Positions 1 through 37,377 are shown, counted from the first letter of the stretch. The stretch: 64,000 bases of DNA from Paroedura picta (GCF_049243985.1 NC_135373.1:95351213-95415212), one strand, 5' to 3'. Notes: a model not told the origin generated them from the sequence alone. Program-made: numbers and translations.

Positions 1-209
1 CAGAACTCTTGGAGCATGGCACTCTATTTCGGTTGATTGGACTTCACTGCTCTTCAAAACAAATCTATTCTTATATCAACTTTCCAGACCAGTAATGTGT
101 AAAATGTACAGTGATGGTTACAAGAAATTACTACCACTTTGTACTGTGAATGGAAGAATTGTGTAGTTTTGAAATCCTAAATGATGTTGCTTTATTGAAA
201 TAAAAAAGC
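1..209 (+). other. possible 3' UTR end of the upstream gene
   Basis: No open frame of note. An AATAAA signal sits at 199-204 and is followed by a T-rich stretch, as expected at a poly(A) site. In human the gene just upstream of SLC17A8 on the same strand is SCYL2, so this may be the tail of its last exon. I do not recognise SCYL2 coding sequence here, so the link rests on position only. Confidence 0.25.
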
Positions 210-441
210 CTTTTCATATTTTCAGTTTTTCAGATAAGAGTGAAATGTCGTAAGTTCAAAAAAAATCCAGTGCTTGCAATTGACTGTGAATATGTGTGAG
301 TTTTATACTGTTCTACATGACTTTACCAGTAAAATAGTGGCTAGAATAGAAATGGCTGTTGCTCATTCATATTGGCTCTTGGTGACACTTTGTGAATTAT
401 AATGTAAAATTTCATCGGACTGGTTAGCTATCCATTTAAAG

Positions 442-900
442 CAGCCTTTCTCAACTTTTTTTTTGTATCATTGAAAAGCCCCTGAAACATTCTTCATGCT
501 CTGAGAAACCCCAGAAGTGGCAAGATTGAACAGAATAAACTGTGTGCATGCCCACCTAGAACAACTCCCTTTCCCACCCCCTCCAGGCCCATCATTGGCC
601 ATTTTATGTGTGTATGGGGGGGGGGTTGACATGACAATATACGCTCATATCATACAATAAATAAAATTTAAATGTAAAGGTAAAGGTATCCCCTGTGCAA
701 GCACTGAGTCATGTCTGACCCTTGGGGTGACGCCCTCTAGTGTTTTCTTGGCAGACTCAATACAGGGTGGTTTGCCAGTGCCTTCCCCAGTCATTACCGT
801 TTACCCCCCAGCAAGCTGGGTACTCATTTTACCGACCTCGGAACCCCCATCCATTCAAGAAAGTTTTAAAGTATTGATAAACAGGCTTATGATAGCTGAC
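442..900 (+). mobile_element. hAT-like short DNA element, split by a SINE
   Basis: The left end (CAGCCTTTCTCAAC at 442) and the following 200 bases match the element at 16990-17337, including the shared phrase CCATCATTGGCCATTTT. The match stops at about 670 where a Sauria SINE begins, and resumes briefly after it (CCATTCAAGAAA, about 850-866). The right end is lost or degraded. The ending of the sister copy shows the family has inverted ends starting CAGGCTTTCTCAACC. Confidence 0.6.
674..848 (-). mobile_element. Sauria-type SINE, truncated, nested in the hAT-like element
   Basis: Minus-strand SINE. The (ACCTTT)n tail complement (AAAGGTAAAGGTATCCCC) is at the left, then the body shared with the copies at 15387, 25734, 37378 and 50306. 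The tRNA-like head is missing: similarity ends at about 848 (GACCTCGGAA). It interrupts the older element at 442-900. Confidence 0.85.
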
Positions 901-1698
901 TTTGGCTTGTGGACAGCCTCAATTACCTTTCCTGCAGCTCTTCCAGGACCAATTAGGATTCCCTCTTTAAGTTGACAAATCCAATGCACTAGCTTTAAGG
1001 CTATGCAGTGATATGTTTTGTATTGTTATATATGAGAGATTACTAGATCTTTTTTCTCTAATGGAATGAGCAACTCTAATTCAAGCACAAACCAATACCT
1101 TTTCCTTTGAACTGTTTATACAGTATTTGACAGTTAAATTCTTTTGAACTGGGAATGTATCTTATTTTCCCTGGAACTTGAAAAAGAACAAAGGTACACA
1201 TATTCTAAACATGAGTGTAGTGAAATTGGAAGACAGAACAGTTTTAAATATTTCAAAATGGCCATAAGATGTCACCATAACATAGCAACTTGAGTGAGGC
1301 CACCCAATGCACATTTAATTGTGTGACTGTTCTTAAGCTATATGTGGCTGTATGTCAGACTTCAATCTACAGGCTTCATTCATGTGGAAACTGATGTTAT
1401 CCTTACTACATTTGTTAGATTTCATTAATATTTTTTAAGCCTGTTCCATGAAGTGAATGTGTAAGATTGACAAAAGCAACTGCTGCAAGAAGAGAACTGC
1501 AGTCTTCATCAACTTGTTCAACTTTCAAATGCTTGCATAAATCATTTTAAAACTATTTTAACTGATCTAACAGATTTATTTGTGCTCAAATACTAAGTGA
1601 GTTCTTTTCAGTAAATCAGTTAACTTATATACTTGCAAAATGTATGGACTTACAATTCAAAAAGTATGGAAACAAAGGTTGAAGGCAAGTAAAATGTA

Positions 1699-2185
1699 AG
1701 ACCATTTTTGCACGGCATGGTAAAATGCGAGTGGCTTTCTGCTTACAAACATGGGATGGTAAAAGTCATGTTTGCTGCCCTCACGGGAGCCCCCTCCTGC
1801 ATTTTCCGGCTGTCCAGTCGCAGCTTTTTGCCTCCTGATGAGGTTTCAAAGGAAAGCACAACTAGGTATGTGCACATGCAACTAGGTAGGCACATGCAAA
1901 ATGTAGCTGGGCAGCCTACGAATGTTAGCAGCATATTCAGGTCCCTCCACATGACATTGGCAACATCCTGAGGCTGTCCAGTAGGTGGCTCACAATTTCA
2001 CCTTTAAAGTGCAATGCAGTAAATCTAGGAAAGTGGATTTACTACCCTAAAACGCAAGAGCTACTAGTGAGCAACCAGGGAAAAGACTGTATGGAGAGGG
2101 AAATATCCGATAGTCTGAGCAGCTTTGTCCCCCCCCCCCCCCTCCATTTCCTGCTTTGAGTAATTTTTCTTTTTTAAAATAGCAT
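1699..2185 (+). mobile_element. DNA-element fragment with AGACCATTT end
   Basis: Begins AGACCATTTTTGCACGG (1699-1715). From about 1950 to 2185 it aligns in reverse complement with 19690-19985; for example the phrase around TGCAGTAAATC...GTGGATTTAC occurs in both. No transposase frame is visible. It looks like a truncated non-autonomous DNA transposon; superfamily not determined. Confidence 0.5.
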
Positions 2186-2342
2186 GGCCCGTGTTGCAGC
2201 GGGACCACAAATCTACATTTTCCAAGGTAAAATAAAATCTTTCAAGTGTCCATGGTCTTTTTCGGGGCGGTGGGTAATGAGCTGGGAAATGGGGGATGAT
2301 CTAGCAGCTTTCTCTGGATCATTCAGCTATCTGTGGGCTTTG

Positions 2343-2690
2343 GTTTTAAGTCTCCCATTAGCACTAAATGTCTTTTTGGGCTTCAGTTACCCATTCAGCC
2401 TTATCACAACTGGGCCAGGCAAAAATAGTCCTATTTGCATTTTCTGGAGGTGGGAAATGAGCTTGGAAAGAGGAGGGAGAGTGGGTGATCTGATCTTACA
2501 GGAGGTCTGAGCAGTTTGTTTTTAAGCCTACCATTAGCTTAAAATGCCTTTTGGGGCCTCAGCTACCTGCCCAGCCTGGGGCAGGCAAAAACAGGGTGAT
2601 CTGCTTGCCTTCTGCCAATCCTACAGGGGTCTGGACAGCTTGTTTTAAAGCCTACTATCAGCACATAATGTATTTTTCGGCTCCAGGAAC
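2343..2690 (+). repeat. three degenerate tandem units
   Basis: The phrase TTTTAAG(T/C)CT(C/A)CCATTAGC recurs near 2343, 2520 and 2644, each time followed by an AATG-CTTTTTGGGC-like segment and, in two units, CAGCTACC and GGGCCAGGCAAAAA-like text. Unit spacing is about 177 and 124 bases, so some units are shortened. It leads directly into a LINE 3' end. Confidence 0.5.
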
Positions 2691-2963
2691 AATGTAAAAC
2701 TGAGCTCTTCCACCAGGTCTATGTCCACCAGGTCTATGGTTGAGGCTGGGGTCAGCGAATCAGGGACATCACTCCCCCCCCCCCGGGAGTTAGAGTGTAC
2801 GCTACTCCCCTGTCCTTTCCTCTTCACCTCTTTGATAATTGGGGGAGGGATGGGATTTTTAGCCGTCATGTTAGTAGATTGATGTTTTAATGGGAATTTT
2901 AATGGGGTTAGTTGTGACTCGCCTCGAGCCTGTTGGGAGAGGCGGGAAATAAATATAATAAAC

Positions 2964-3003
<40 letters not shown>
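2690..3003 (+). mobile_element. L2/CR1-like LINE 3' end with (AAT)n tail
   Basis: The segment TGAGCTCTTCCACCAGG...GGTTGAGGC, then GGGAATTTTAATGGGG and CGCCTCGAGCCTGTTGGGAG, is the kind of 3' UTR carried by many squamate L2-like LINE copies. It ends in an AAT microsatellite. No reverse-transcriptase part is attached. Confidence 0.55.
2965..3002 (+). repeat. (AAT)n microsatellite
   Basis: About twelve AAT/TAA units, forming the tail of the LINE 3' end just before it. Confidence 0.9.
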
Positions 3004-3004
<1 letters not shown>

Positions 3005-3526
3005 TGCAGTGTCTCAGAAATCCACCCAAGAAGAAATAAAGTACCAAAAAAAAATACAAATCCCCCAAAAGGTGGGGAATGCTGTATCATTCTGGCATTT
3101 CTCCATAGAAATGGGGCAGAGTGGATATTATTAAAGATGCATCTGTGTTATGGCATTATTGCATAGCAACACAGAAGTGCCTTTAAAAAAAAAAGAAATT
3201 AATTTCAGGGCTGGGGGAAAAGAAAGTTTCAGTCCAAGAGAGAAATGCTGTGTTGTGATTGGTGTCTTGCTGTGATTGAAAAGCAAAGGATCAAAGGGAG
3301 AAGTTGGCCTTGTTTTCCCTTGCAACCTCCTTAGGACGCAAAAAGCCCTGACAAGGCAGAGGGAAAACAGAGGGTCTCCCCATAAGGAGGGCTGGAAATG
3401 TGAGATTTACCATCCCACATTTGCCAGCAGGAAGACACTCATGTTTTACCCCACCATGCAGAAATGCAATGATAATTCAGCAACATACATATGAAATTTG
3501 TCAAATTACTTTATAGCACATCTTAA

Positions 3527-4470
3527 GAATTTTATTTATTTATTATATTCATATAGTGCCCTCTGTGAAGGTTCAGGGTAGTTTACATAGAACAGGAACA
3601 ATACAGATAACAATAATTGTGACAATAATAATACAATGGTAACAGTAGACAATATATTAGAATGGTAGAACAATGGAAAGAACCTTGAATTAACTATGGC
3701 ATACTGATGGCCCTATGGGTTGGACAGATCAGCAGTGGTTTCCATAAGAGGGAGGTTCAAGTTCCTGGTGGAGTGGGCCACTGATAGCTGTACTCTGTCC
3801 AGGTTGAGGAGGCACACTTTCTCACTTGGACCCTTCCTCCTAAGCCACAGGTCTTTGAAGGGTTGAGCTTCAGATAACTCTGCTTGAGCCACTTTGTCAC
3901 TGCTTCCAGGCAGCTGGCTAATGTTTCTGGGGGAGAATCAAGGCAACTGTCCATCAGGAGGAAGAGCTGAGCATATTGGTGACAGCCCAGCCTATACGTA
4001 CACAACAGTTGAGCAAGAGTGTGCATACAGATATTAAATAGGATTGGAGAGAGAACTGCCCCCTGAGGGACTCCACTTGCCAGTTGGTGACAGATTGAAA
4101 AACTCTCTCCTATTGCTACTCTCTGTCCGTGATCCTGGAGAAAGGAAAGCGATTGGAGGGCAGTCCCTCTAATCCCGGCATCGGTGAGGCAGTGACCTAA
4201 AAGCTCATGGTTGACTGTGTCAAACACTACTGAGAGGTCTAATAGCACAATCAGCACTGACCTGCCCCAGTCCAACTGGCAGCAGAAGTCTTCCATTAGG
4301 GCTACTATCACTGTCATGGCCAGGCCAGAAACCTGACTGGGATGGGTCTAAGACCGAAGCTTCTTCCAAGTATGCTGACAGCTGGTCCGTGACAGCCCTC
4401 TCAAGCATCTTTTCCAGAAATGCTACATGTGAGACAGAATGATAACTGATAGGCCATCAAGAATCCAAGT
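3527..4470 (-). mobile_element. L2-like LINE fragment with partial reverse transcriptase
   Basis: The minus strand encodes recognisable LINE reverse transcriptase from about 4408 down to 3757: motif A LLDLSVVFDTVNHELLGH, motif B GVPQGAVLSPILFN, a damaged motif C region (CHQYAQLFLL where YADDTQLYL is usual), then KLNPSKT. The frame is broken near 4220-4320. Position 3527-3660 reads as its 3' UTR in reverse. The 5' part is missing. A second copy of the same region lies at 9955-10690. This is a dead, 5'-truncated copy of an L2-like element. Confidence 0.8.
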
Positions 4471-4698
4471 AGAGGATCTTTAACACTCAAAACTCCAAGT
4501 AAAATATTAAACCATTCTAATTTCTTTACATCTCTCTGCTTTGCCATGAAAACTCAGCATCAATAATGGATTGCATTTAGAAGACATGCAAAATTGCCAG
4601 TCGAAGGATATTATCCACAATTAATAAATCTATGTGAGTTGCTGGAGACAATGGACTTCTTGATTGACAGATCTCGCTAAAGCATTATCATTGCTGAA

Positions 4699-4885
4699 CA
4701 AATTTAGAGTCCAGTGGCCCTTTTAAGACCAATAAAGTTTTATTCAAGATATGATCTTTCTTGTGCATGCACACTTCCTCAGATATAATGAATACCTTGA
4801 ATAAAATTTTGTTGCTCTTAAAGGTGCCCCTGGATATTAAATTTGTTCTGTTGCTTCAGACCAACACAGCTACCCACTTCAATCT
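4699..4885 (+). mobile_element. fold-back retroposon with perfect 15-bp target duplication
   Basis: Flanked by ATTATCATTGCTGAA at 4684-4698 and 4886-4900. Inside, about 40-base arms are inverted relative to each other: GTCCAGTGGCCCTTTTAAGA at 4709 onward and its near complement ending at 4835, each next to a TTTTATTCAAG box. The right part ends CAGACCAACACAGCTACCCA. The long target duplication suggests LINE-driven insertion. I know this sequence type as common in squamates but cannot name the family. Confidence 0.75.
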
Positions 4886-5017
4886 ATTATCATTGCTGAA
4901 ACGTTTGGCCTCCCAAATATATGGATCGTATACATCAGTAAAGCCATTGAGTAAAAGACAGAATTACCTTTAGTGGGGACCTTGTAGAGGCTTCCAGCAC
5001 TTTCGCAGGCTGGCGGA

Positions 5018-5290
5018 GGCTGCTGAGCTGCTACCAATTGGTTTGCCAACTTCCAGTTGGGACCTACAGATCTGCTTTTATAATTGATCTCTAGAATGCA
5101 GAGATTAGTTTGCCTGGGGAAAAGGACTCTTCTGGGAGCTGTACTCTATGGCATTGTGCCCTACTGAGGTTCCTCTCCTCTCCAAACCCTACCCTCCCCA
5201 GACTCCACTCCCCAAAACACCAGATATTTCCCAACCCAGAGCTGGCAACCATAACCATCTGTGCAGGCCTCCATATTCTGTCCTCCCCAG
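5018..5290 (-). mobile_element. GGGTTGCC-type short repeat copy
   Basis: Resembles a family of about 200 bases seen also at 15742, 37720, 43600, 47190, 61620 and 63437. Shared landmarks are GCCAACTTCCAG, a GATCTCTAGA-like core, CTGTACTCTATGGCATTGTGCC and TTTCCCAACCCAGAGCTGGCAACC. The ends are inverted forms of GGGTTGCCAAC, which suggests a short non-autonomous DNA transposon. Confidence 0.6.
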
Positions 5291-5315
5291 CCAGGCATGA
5301 AGTACAGCTTAGCTT

Positions 5316-5445
5316 ATGCTTTTTTATTGTATTTATTATCAAATTTCTAGACCTCCCTTCTCGGCACTGTGTCTTGGGGCAGTTTACAATATTCTTAAAA
5401 TGCAATAACAATTTAAAATCATTTAAACAATTAAAACAAATTAAA
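5316..5445 (-). mobile_element. LINE 3' UTR fragment
   Basis: Reverse of an L2-like 3' end: TTTATTGTATTTATTATC, AGACCTCCCTTCTCGG, GGGGCAGTTTACAATAT, then an A-rich AACAATTTAAAA stretch. Same pattern as at 12500 and 53110. Confidence 0.5.
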
Positions 5446-6902
5446 CAGTTAAATCTACCCAAAAGTTTGTGATATCCCCATTAGTTCTTCAGGTTGGGGC
5501 AGCCAATAAGAGTTGTTGGATTGCAACAGGGGAGGCCCTTTATTGTTTGTATGTTTATTTGTCCAAACTGTCCTCAACCATAAACCCGGTGAAAGAGCTC
5601 CTATGGAACTAGTTGGGATTCTGCCCACTCTTGAAGAATTTATAAAATCTTCTTCTAGCTTGTTGCCAAGTCTTCTCTCCCCTGGCCCAGGAGCTATAAC
5701 AAACCAAGGAGATCAAGGATGGTGCATATAAATGATCATTTTCACTTCTCTGAGGACATTATCTAGATCCTTAGGTCACTTCCTGTTTGTTTCTTCCTGT
5801 TCATGTAAAACCTGGAAGTGCCTGGAATACTTGCCCTTACCTCTACCAATTTTTGTTTGGCTTCTTGTCACTAGATCCTGACTGGGAGATGAATACACAC
5901 TGTGTTTCATGTCTCAAAACTGCACTTGCTTGTGTCAAGTGGAAAGTTTAGTACATTAATCAACAACTGGAGGACTGGCTCTAATTTTCCCTTAAGAGAC
6001 AGTAAATTGGGGGGGGAGCTTATGAACTGTTGGCATTGTTTTTGATCCAACTTTATTTTGTTTATGCTTACCTAGAATATACAGTCTTATTAAAGCTAGA
6101 ACCAAGTCATTCAGTCATACAGAATTTGATGAGTTCAGAAAAAGGAGGAAAGTCAGGCTTTCATAGCTCACTTATTAAATGCCCTTTACTTTCAAAATAA
6201 TGCAATCTAATTTGCATTCAGTTCAGGGCTATTGACAGAGCAACATTTTCAAAAAATTCTGTGACTCTATTGTGGAGGCACAAGTGATATCAGTCATAAG
6301 CGACGTGTAGAGCATTAATATATTTCTAAGGCCACAGCAAGCAATTGAGGGGGGGGGGATGCTTAGGAGAAAGAGGGGATAGAAATTATAATGGAACTGC
6401 TAGCCACATCCTGTGATGGGAAGGGAGAACTTATAAATGTTTAATAAAGTTTGTCATGAATGAGCTCCTATTAATAAGCTTGAGTGGCCAGAGGGACAGG
6501 TATTGTGTTCGTTACTATAGCATCACCTAGCACAGTTTGTGTGTGAGAGAGACGGTGGAATAAAGCAGAGAAAGAGGATGAGCAGTTATAATGTGCTTCA
6601 GTCAGATGCACAGGCAGAAGCACCAGGTCCCATATTACCAACCTCAAGGTGACCTTTTGTGTTAGCCTCTTCCATTGAAGATCATCAATATCAGTACCAG
6701 AACAATAAAAACAGAGCAGCAAAAATCTTGCTTCAGCTATTGGTGATTTTGGGGACACTCCTCGGAAATTTTCAATCCGACTGACATTTTTGAGGATTAA
6801 CGCTGATACCACTTAATCGTGTTCTCACCCTCCCAGGATTTTAACACAAGAGAACTGAGGGAGACTACAAAAGTCTGAGGAAAAACACAATACAGCAAGC
6901 AA

Positions 6903-6914
6903 ATGTTCAACTAA
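6903..6914 (+). promoter_or_regulatory. short upstream ORF in the SLC17A8 leader
   Basis: ATG TTC AAC TAA, three codons and a stop, ends 26 bases before the main start codon and is in another frame. If the transcript start lies upstream of it, it could lower initiation at the main ATG. Whether it is transcribed is not visible here. Confidence 0.4.
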
Positions 6915-6940
6915 AGGATTTATTTGAGAAGGAAGTCAAG

Positions 6941-32852
<25,912 letters not shown>

Positions 32853-33552
32853 TATCTGACCATATATGGTGTAACCATTACCTATCCTGCCCAAAACCAA
32901 GCAGTATCTCTGATTTAGTTGTTATTTTGTGAATAATCTTGCCAAATGGCTAGCTGAGATATCGTAATTTTCAACCTGTAGCACAGAAAAAGAACAATAT
33001 TAGGGTGTCTGGCATCCTTATGTTCAGCCCTTAGAGTCAGTCTTTTTATGCTATGCAGACCCTCAATATTTATGTCCACTGTTTCTAGATCACTATTCAA
33101 ATGAATTGTTCATTAGGTGGTCATTATCAAATATGAGGCTCTGGGCAACAGCCATCTTTATGATGCAATCATGTTCTTGGCTGCAACATCTTCATCATCT
33201 ATCTGTTTAGTAGAAATTTCTGCTGTAACTAGGATGCTGCAACAAAGAAAGTACTATGGTAGGGGGCTTTAAGCAAATGATAAGGGAAACTATTCATTAG
33301 ATACATTTTAGAAAGCCCACTGGGTAGATTTTCACCTTTCACCTTTCAGATACAGACAACATTCATTTTGTCCATAAATGACATTTTCCAGAATAATCAT
33401 TCTAATAATGATTATGATCAGAAAGTCCATAGTTCTGGATGCATAGTTTCCGGGTGGTTGCTATATAACTATGTATGCACTGTGCGACACTATGCTATTC
33501 CTTCACTTCTGCTAGAATACACCTACTTGTAAATAAAGAATGTAGTCTAAGG
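32853..33552 (+). other. SLC17A8: SLC17A8 3' UTR (likely extent)
   Basis: AT-rich, no repeat recognised, ending near an AATAAA at 33532-33537. A second AATAAA at 33830-33835 would give a longer form that runs through the hAT element at 33553-33659. Which site is used cannot be seen from sequence. Confidence 0.55.
33532..33537 (+). terminator. SLC17A8: candidate poly(A) signal AATAAA
   Basis: First canonical AATAAA in the 3' UTR, 680 bases after the stop codon. The normal cleavage distance of 10-30 bases falls at the edge of the hAT element at 33553. Confidence 0.5.
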
Positions 33553-33659
33553 CAGGGGTAGTCAACCTGTGGTCCTCCAGATGTTCATGGACTACAATTG
33601 TACTCTCATGGGAATTGTAGTCCATGAACATTTGGAGGACCACAGGTTGACTATCCCTG
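33553..33659 (+). mobile_element. palindromic hAT-type short element
   Basis: Perfect 8-bp target duplication GTCTAAGG at 33545-33552 and 33660-33667. Inverted ends CAGGGGTAGTCAACCTG / CAGGTTGACTATCCCTG, and nearly the whole element is one palindrome around a short centre. Sister copy at 45947. Confidence 0.95.
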
Positions 33660-33859
33660 GTCTAAGGGACACCTGTACAAATCCCACTAAAATCATTGAG
33701 GTATTTGTGCAAGAGAATAGGAGTGGTCTTGTTCATTTCATTGATGCTTGCACAGACGAAGTTTTCATTAGATTGGCCTTAAGCTATACAATGTACTTTG
33801 GGGAAGGGATTTTTTTTTAAAGCATTCTTAATAAATTGATGAAAGAATAGCATAGTGTC

Positions 33860-36800
33860 CCACAGTTCATTACAATTCATTGTAGTTCATTGCAATAACT
33901 TCTTCACCCCAACAGCATGTTTAATATTACTGAAAGGTTCAAGATCTTCCTTCATCATTTATGACAACTGTATGGGAAGCATGCTGTATCACTTTGAATT
34001 CATTAGTGGCTTAAAGAACTCACCGTGTTTTCTAACTGAAGAATTTTCTGACTGAAGAATTTCAGTAAATGATGGATTTATTTATTTCCCATTATGACTC
34101 TCAGTAAATTGAAATGAAATAATTTTGTTACATTGTCATTCTTGCTTGGCTGTCCTGTCAGAAGTAGCCTGTTAATATTCATAGTGATTCTAGGGGCTAA
34201 CAGGAATCTTGAGGGCTGAAATATATTTGAGTTTCCTGGTGAGATGCAACTGGTAGTCATAGATTTTATAACAAAATAGTTAATTATATTTCAGTGAAAA
34301 CTTAGTACAGGATTTTCTGTACTAAGTGACTTTACTGAACAGAATTTTCCACTCATGCTTAAGATGGATGTGATGGGTTCTTTATGAAGTTTAAAAATGT
34401 GGTGATTGATTGAGATGACATAGAAGAAAGTCCTGGATTAGGACTTTTTCCTCTTTCCATATATATTTTAATCTGGAATAGAAAGTAAATTGATTTTCAT
34501 TGTAGGAAAATTTAAAACTATCATTAGATTTAAAACCACTACAGTATTTTGGGAGACAAAAAGAAAAAAAATGGAAGTGAAAACTACAGGCGTGTGCCAG
34601 CAGTTAACCACATTTCAGTCTGTCTAGAAATTCTGATGGCATGTTTACCCTTATCTCTCACTGAAATATAAGACAGGCTGAAAACAATCAATTAAACTTT
34701 TATGCAAGGGCATATAGCAAGCACAGAATTTAATGAACAGTATTGACTTTTCATCCTGGAGTGAACTGTCCATCTAGTACTACTGCTTGATTGTCCTTGG
34801 GCAAATGCCTATCAGCCTCCATTTGCCATCTGTAAAATAAGAAATGGGCTGGCCTATAGTATGAGGGTCATTGTCTTTGTGTGTGAGAGGGGGGGGGGGG
34901 AAGGTATTTACACATTAAGAGTATGGATACGTAGCTGTTTCTGTGCCAAACAAGAATACCAGTCCATCTACCAACATATTGTATACTGTGACAAATAATG
35001 GCTCTCCAGGGTGTATAGCAGAGAAAACTGTTTCCCATCCCCTACCTGAGATTTATTAAACTGGAGATTCAGGAACTGTACCTGGGGCCTTGTGAATGCA
35101 AAATCTGCCACTGAGTCATAGTCCCTCTTAATGAGACTAGACACAGTATTCAAAAATTTGTCACTGCTACCATAAGTCAGTGTTTTCATTGAGCTTTCAT
35201 CACAGCTCCAAGATTTTCCCCCATGTCAGTTACAGGTTCAGATCTCATCAGTATAAATTAAAAATTAGATTTTTTACCTCAATATGCATTACTTCATACT
35301 TATCTCAGTAGGGATACTGCTATCCATTCATCTGGAGCTGAAAGATCCTCTTGGCACTCTTTATAATGGTTTTAGTTTTTATTACCCTGAAGAAACTGTC
35401 ATCTGCAAATCTGGCCATTTCATTTTTTACCCCCACTATATAATAACAACAAGAACAACCTTTATTGGCATAAGACAGATCAGAATACAGTGAATTAGTT
35501 GTTAAGTTCACACACTATATAATTTATATGTACCACGTTAATAAGATAATGCGTTTCACATATTCAAAATTACAGTTCAGTTTGTTTCATAAATGCTTCA
35601 GATGAAATTTCCTCTTTCTCAAGACGAGAATAATATCTAAATACTTTTCATGCTTTGGCTGGTGATAGTGCTTAGTCCTGGCAAGGAAATTTGGTCTGTT
35701 TTTCATTACCACTGCATTTTTTCTTTCTTTTCCTTAGAATGTTTATGTTATTCAGCATATTATGTTTTACATTTTCCTTATCTTCTAGATTACATAAGAA
35801 AAGTTCTGACATTATTATAAATGTAGCTATAAATCTTCAGTTAATTGTTTGACACATGTATCCTTCTTAAATAGCACATTTGAACACATTTCAACCACTA
35901 ATAATTTGTCATGAAGGCACTTTCATACCCTAATATTAAATTTTGGCCACCATTATTGAATGAGCTTGAATTGTGTGTTTGCCAGAGCAGTAGTAGCCCT
36001 GAAATGAAGTGCCACTGATTTACTGGAGTATTTGAGTGACTTCTGGAGTATCTGGATGTTTTAGGAGCATAGGGTCTATTAAATGTGTTGTGGGTACCAA
36101 GCCAGATGAGGCAGCATGAATAACAGCTGAAAGTAAGTGCTTCCCCTCTTATTACTGCTTTTTCAATGTGCAGCTCCTAGTCCCAAATGGATACTGAATG
36201 GGTGATATATAGTACACATGTTGGTCTCATGGCAACATGCTGGTTAAAACAAGAAGTAACATCATGGGCATGATAGAATTTACAAATTTACAAATAGAAT
36301 TAACAAAATTTACCCCCAAACCCATTTTAAAGCATTAGAGCTCTTGAACGATAAAGGGAAATCTACAGCAGCCAGTGAAGTGATGGCACGCTGTGAAAAG
36401 TGGAAGTTATGTCAGTATGCTGGCATAACACCTACATCCACTGTATTTCCCCATCCTATTTTCTACCACCTGGGGCACCCACTTTCTCTCAGGAGTCACT
36501 GGCTGAAGTCTAGCAACCCTAGGCCTACATGGCATCTAGAGAGATACTTTTGCAGGGTTACTACTGTCTTGCCTATTTTGGCTTTAAGTAGTAGATCAAA
36601 AATGAATGACCAATTATGTTACAAGTACATATGACGAAAGGAGCAAAGGATAAAACACAGACGTTAGACAGGCAATTGGAAGGCAGAGTTAGCATGATAA
36701 TGAAGACAACAAAACTGAACAGGAACCAGAACAGCACAGGAAGAATGAATGATAAGAGCACATAGCTAACAAAAGTGGTGTAAATGAAGTGGTGGTAGGG

Positions 36801-37377
36801 CCTATGTGGAACAAAGAAACATGACATGATGGTAAATTAAACATGTCCCTTGTAGAAGAGGCATCCACTATCAAGTTAATTCCTGGAACTAGGAAAAGCC
36901 TTCCAAACCAGACTCTAATGGCTGCTCTGCAATATAGGGCATATTGCTGGCACACTGTTCAAAGGTTTCTCATTTTTAGGAGAGTTACGCAAAATCTTAT
37001 GCAGCAGTTGAGTGACAAAGGTTTTATTTATTTCACATTATTATCTGTTGACTTTAAAGGCCTAAGTTCTGAAGAGATGAAGCAACATCTAGTCAATAAT
37101 TAAACTGATGAAATGAGAATATACAGTACAGCCTTAAAATGAGATTTGTTATATCTTTTAAAAAGCATAACTGTGTCTGCTTGAGGTAAGCCTAGCCACT
37201 TACACATTGATTCCCCCCTCTTTCACAAATTTCAGTACATATTGATGGACTGCCACTGTTATTTCTAAGTAACCCTAACATAATTTTATATAAATAATCC
37301 TGATTTTGTTAGCACATTCAAAATGTATGATAATCTGAAAATGCAAATTTTGGATAAGGATACACAATTGGATAACA
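33860..37377. other. intergenic, no named feature
   Basis: AT-rich sequence with scattered short frames that look random. A G-run at 34890-34900 and a fragment TAATAACAACAAGAACAACC then TTTATTGGCATAAGACAG (35442-35477), like a LINE tail in reverse, are the only landmarks I saw. Regulatory DNA could be hidden here. Confidence 0.6.

Larger units (their letters stand above)
210..6902. other. intergenic, repeat-rich region upstream of SLC17A8
   Basis: No host exon recognised. It holds a split hAT-like element, a Sauria SINE piece, a fragment of an AGACCATTT-ended DNA element, degenerate tandem units, two L2-like LINE pieces, a retroposon with a 15-bp target duplication and a GGGTTGCC-type short element (listed separately). 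About 900-1690 and 5750-6900 show nothing I can name; the latter must contain the SLC17A8 promoter and leader, but no convincing TATA box or other core element stood out. Confidence 0.7.

Noticed and set aside
1-60. Possible coding end of SCYL2
   Set aside because: The only open reading (ending at TGA 34-36) does not resemble the SCYL2 C-terminus that I know.
5091-5472. Open frames of about 120 codons on both strands
   Set aside because: They cover a GGGTTGCC-type element and a reversed LINE 3' UTR.
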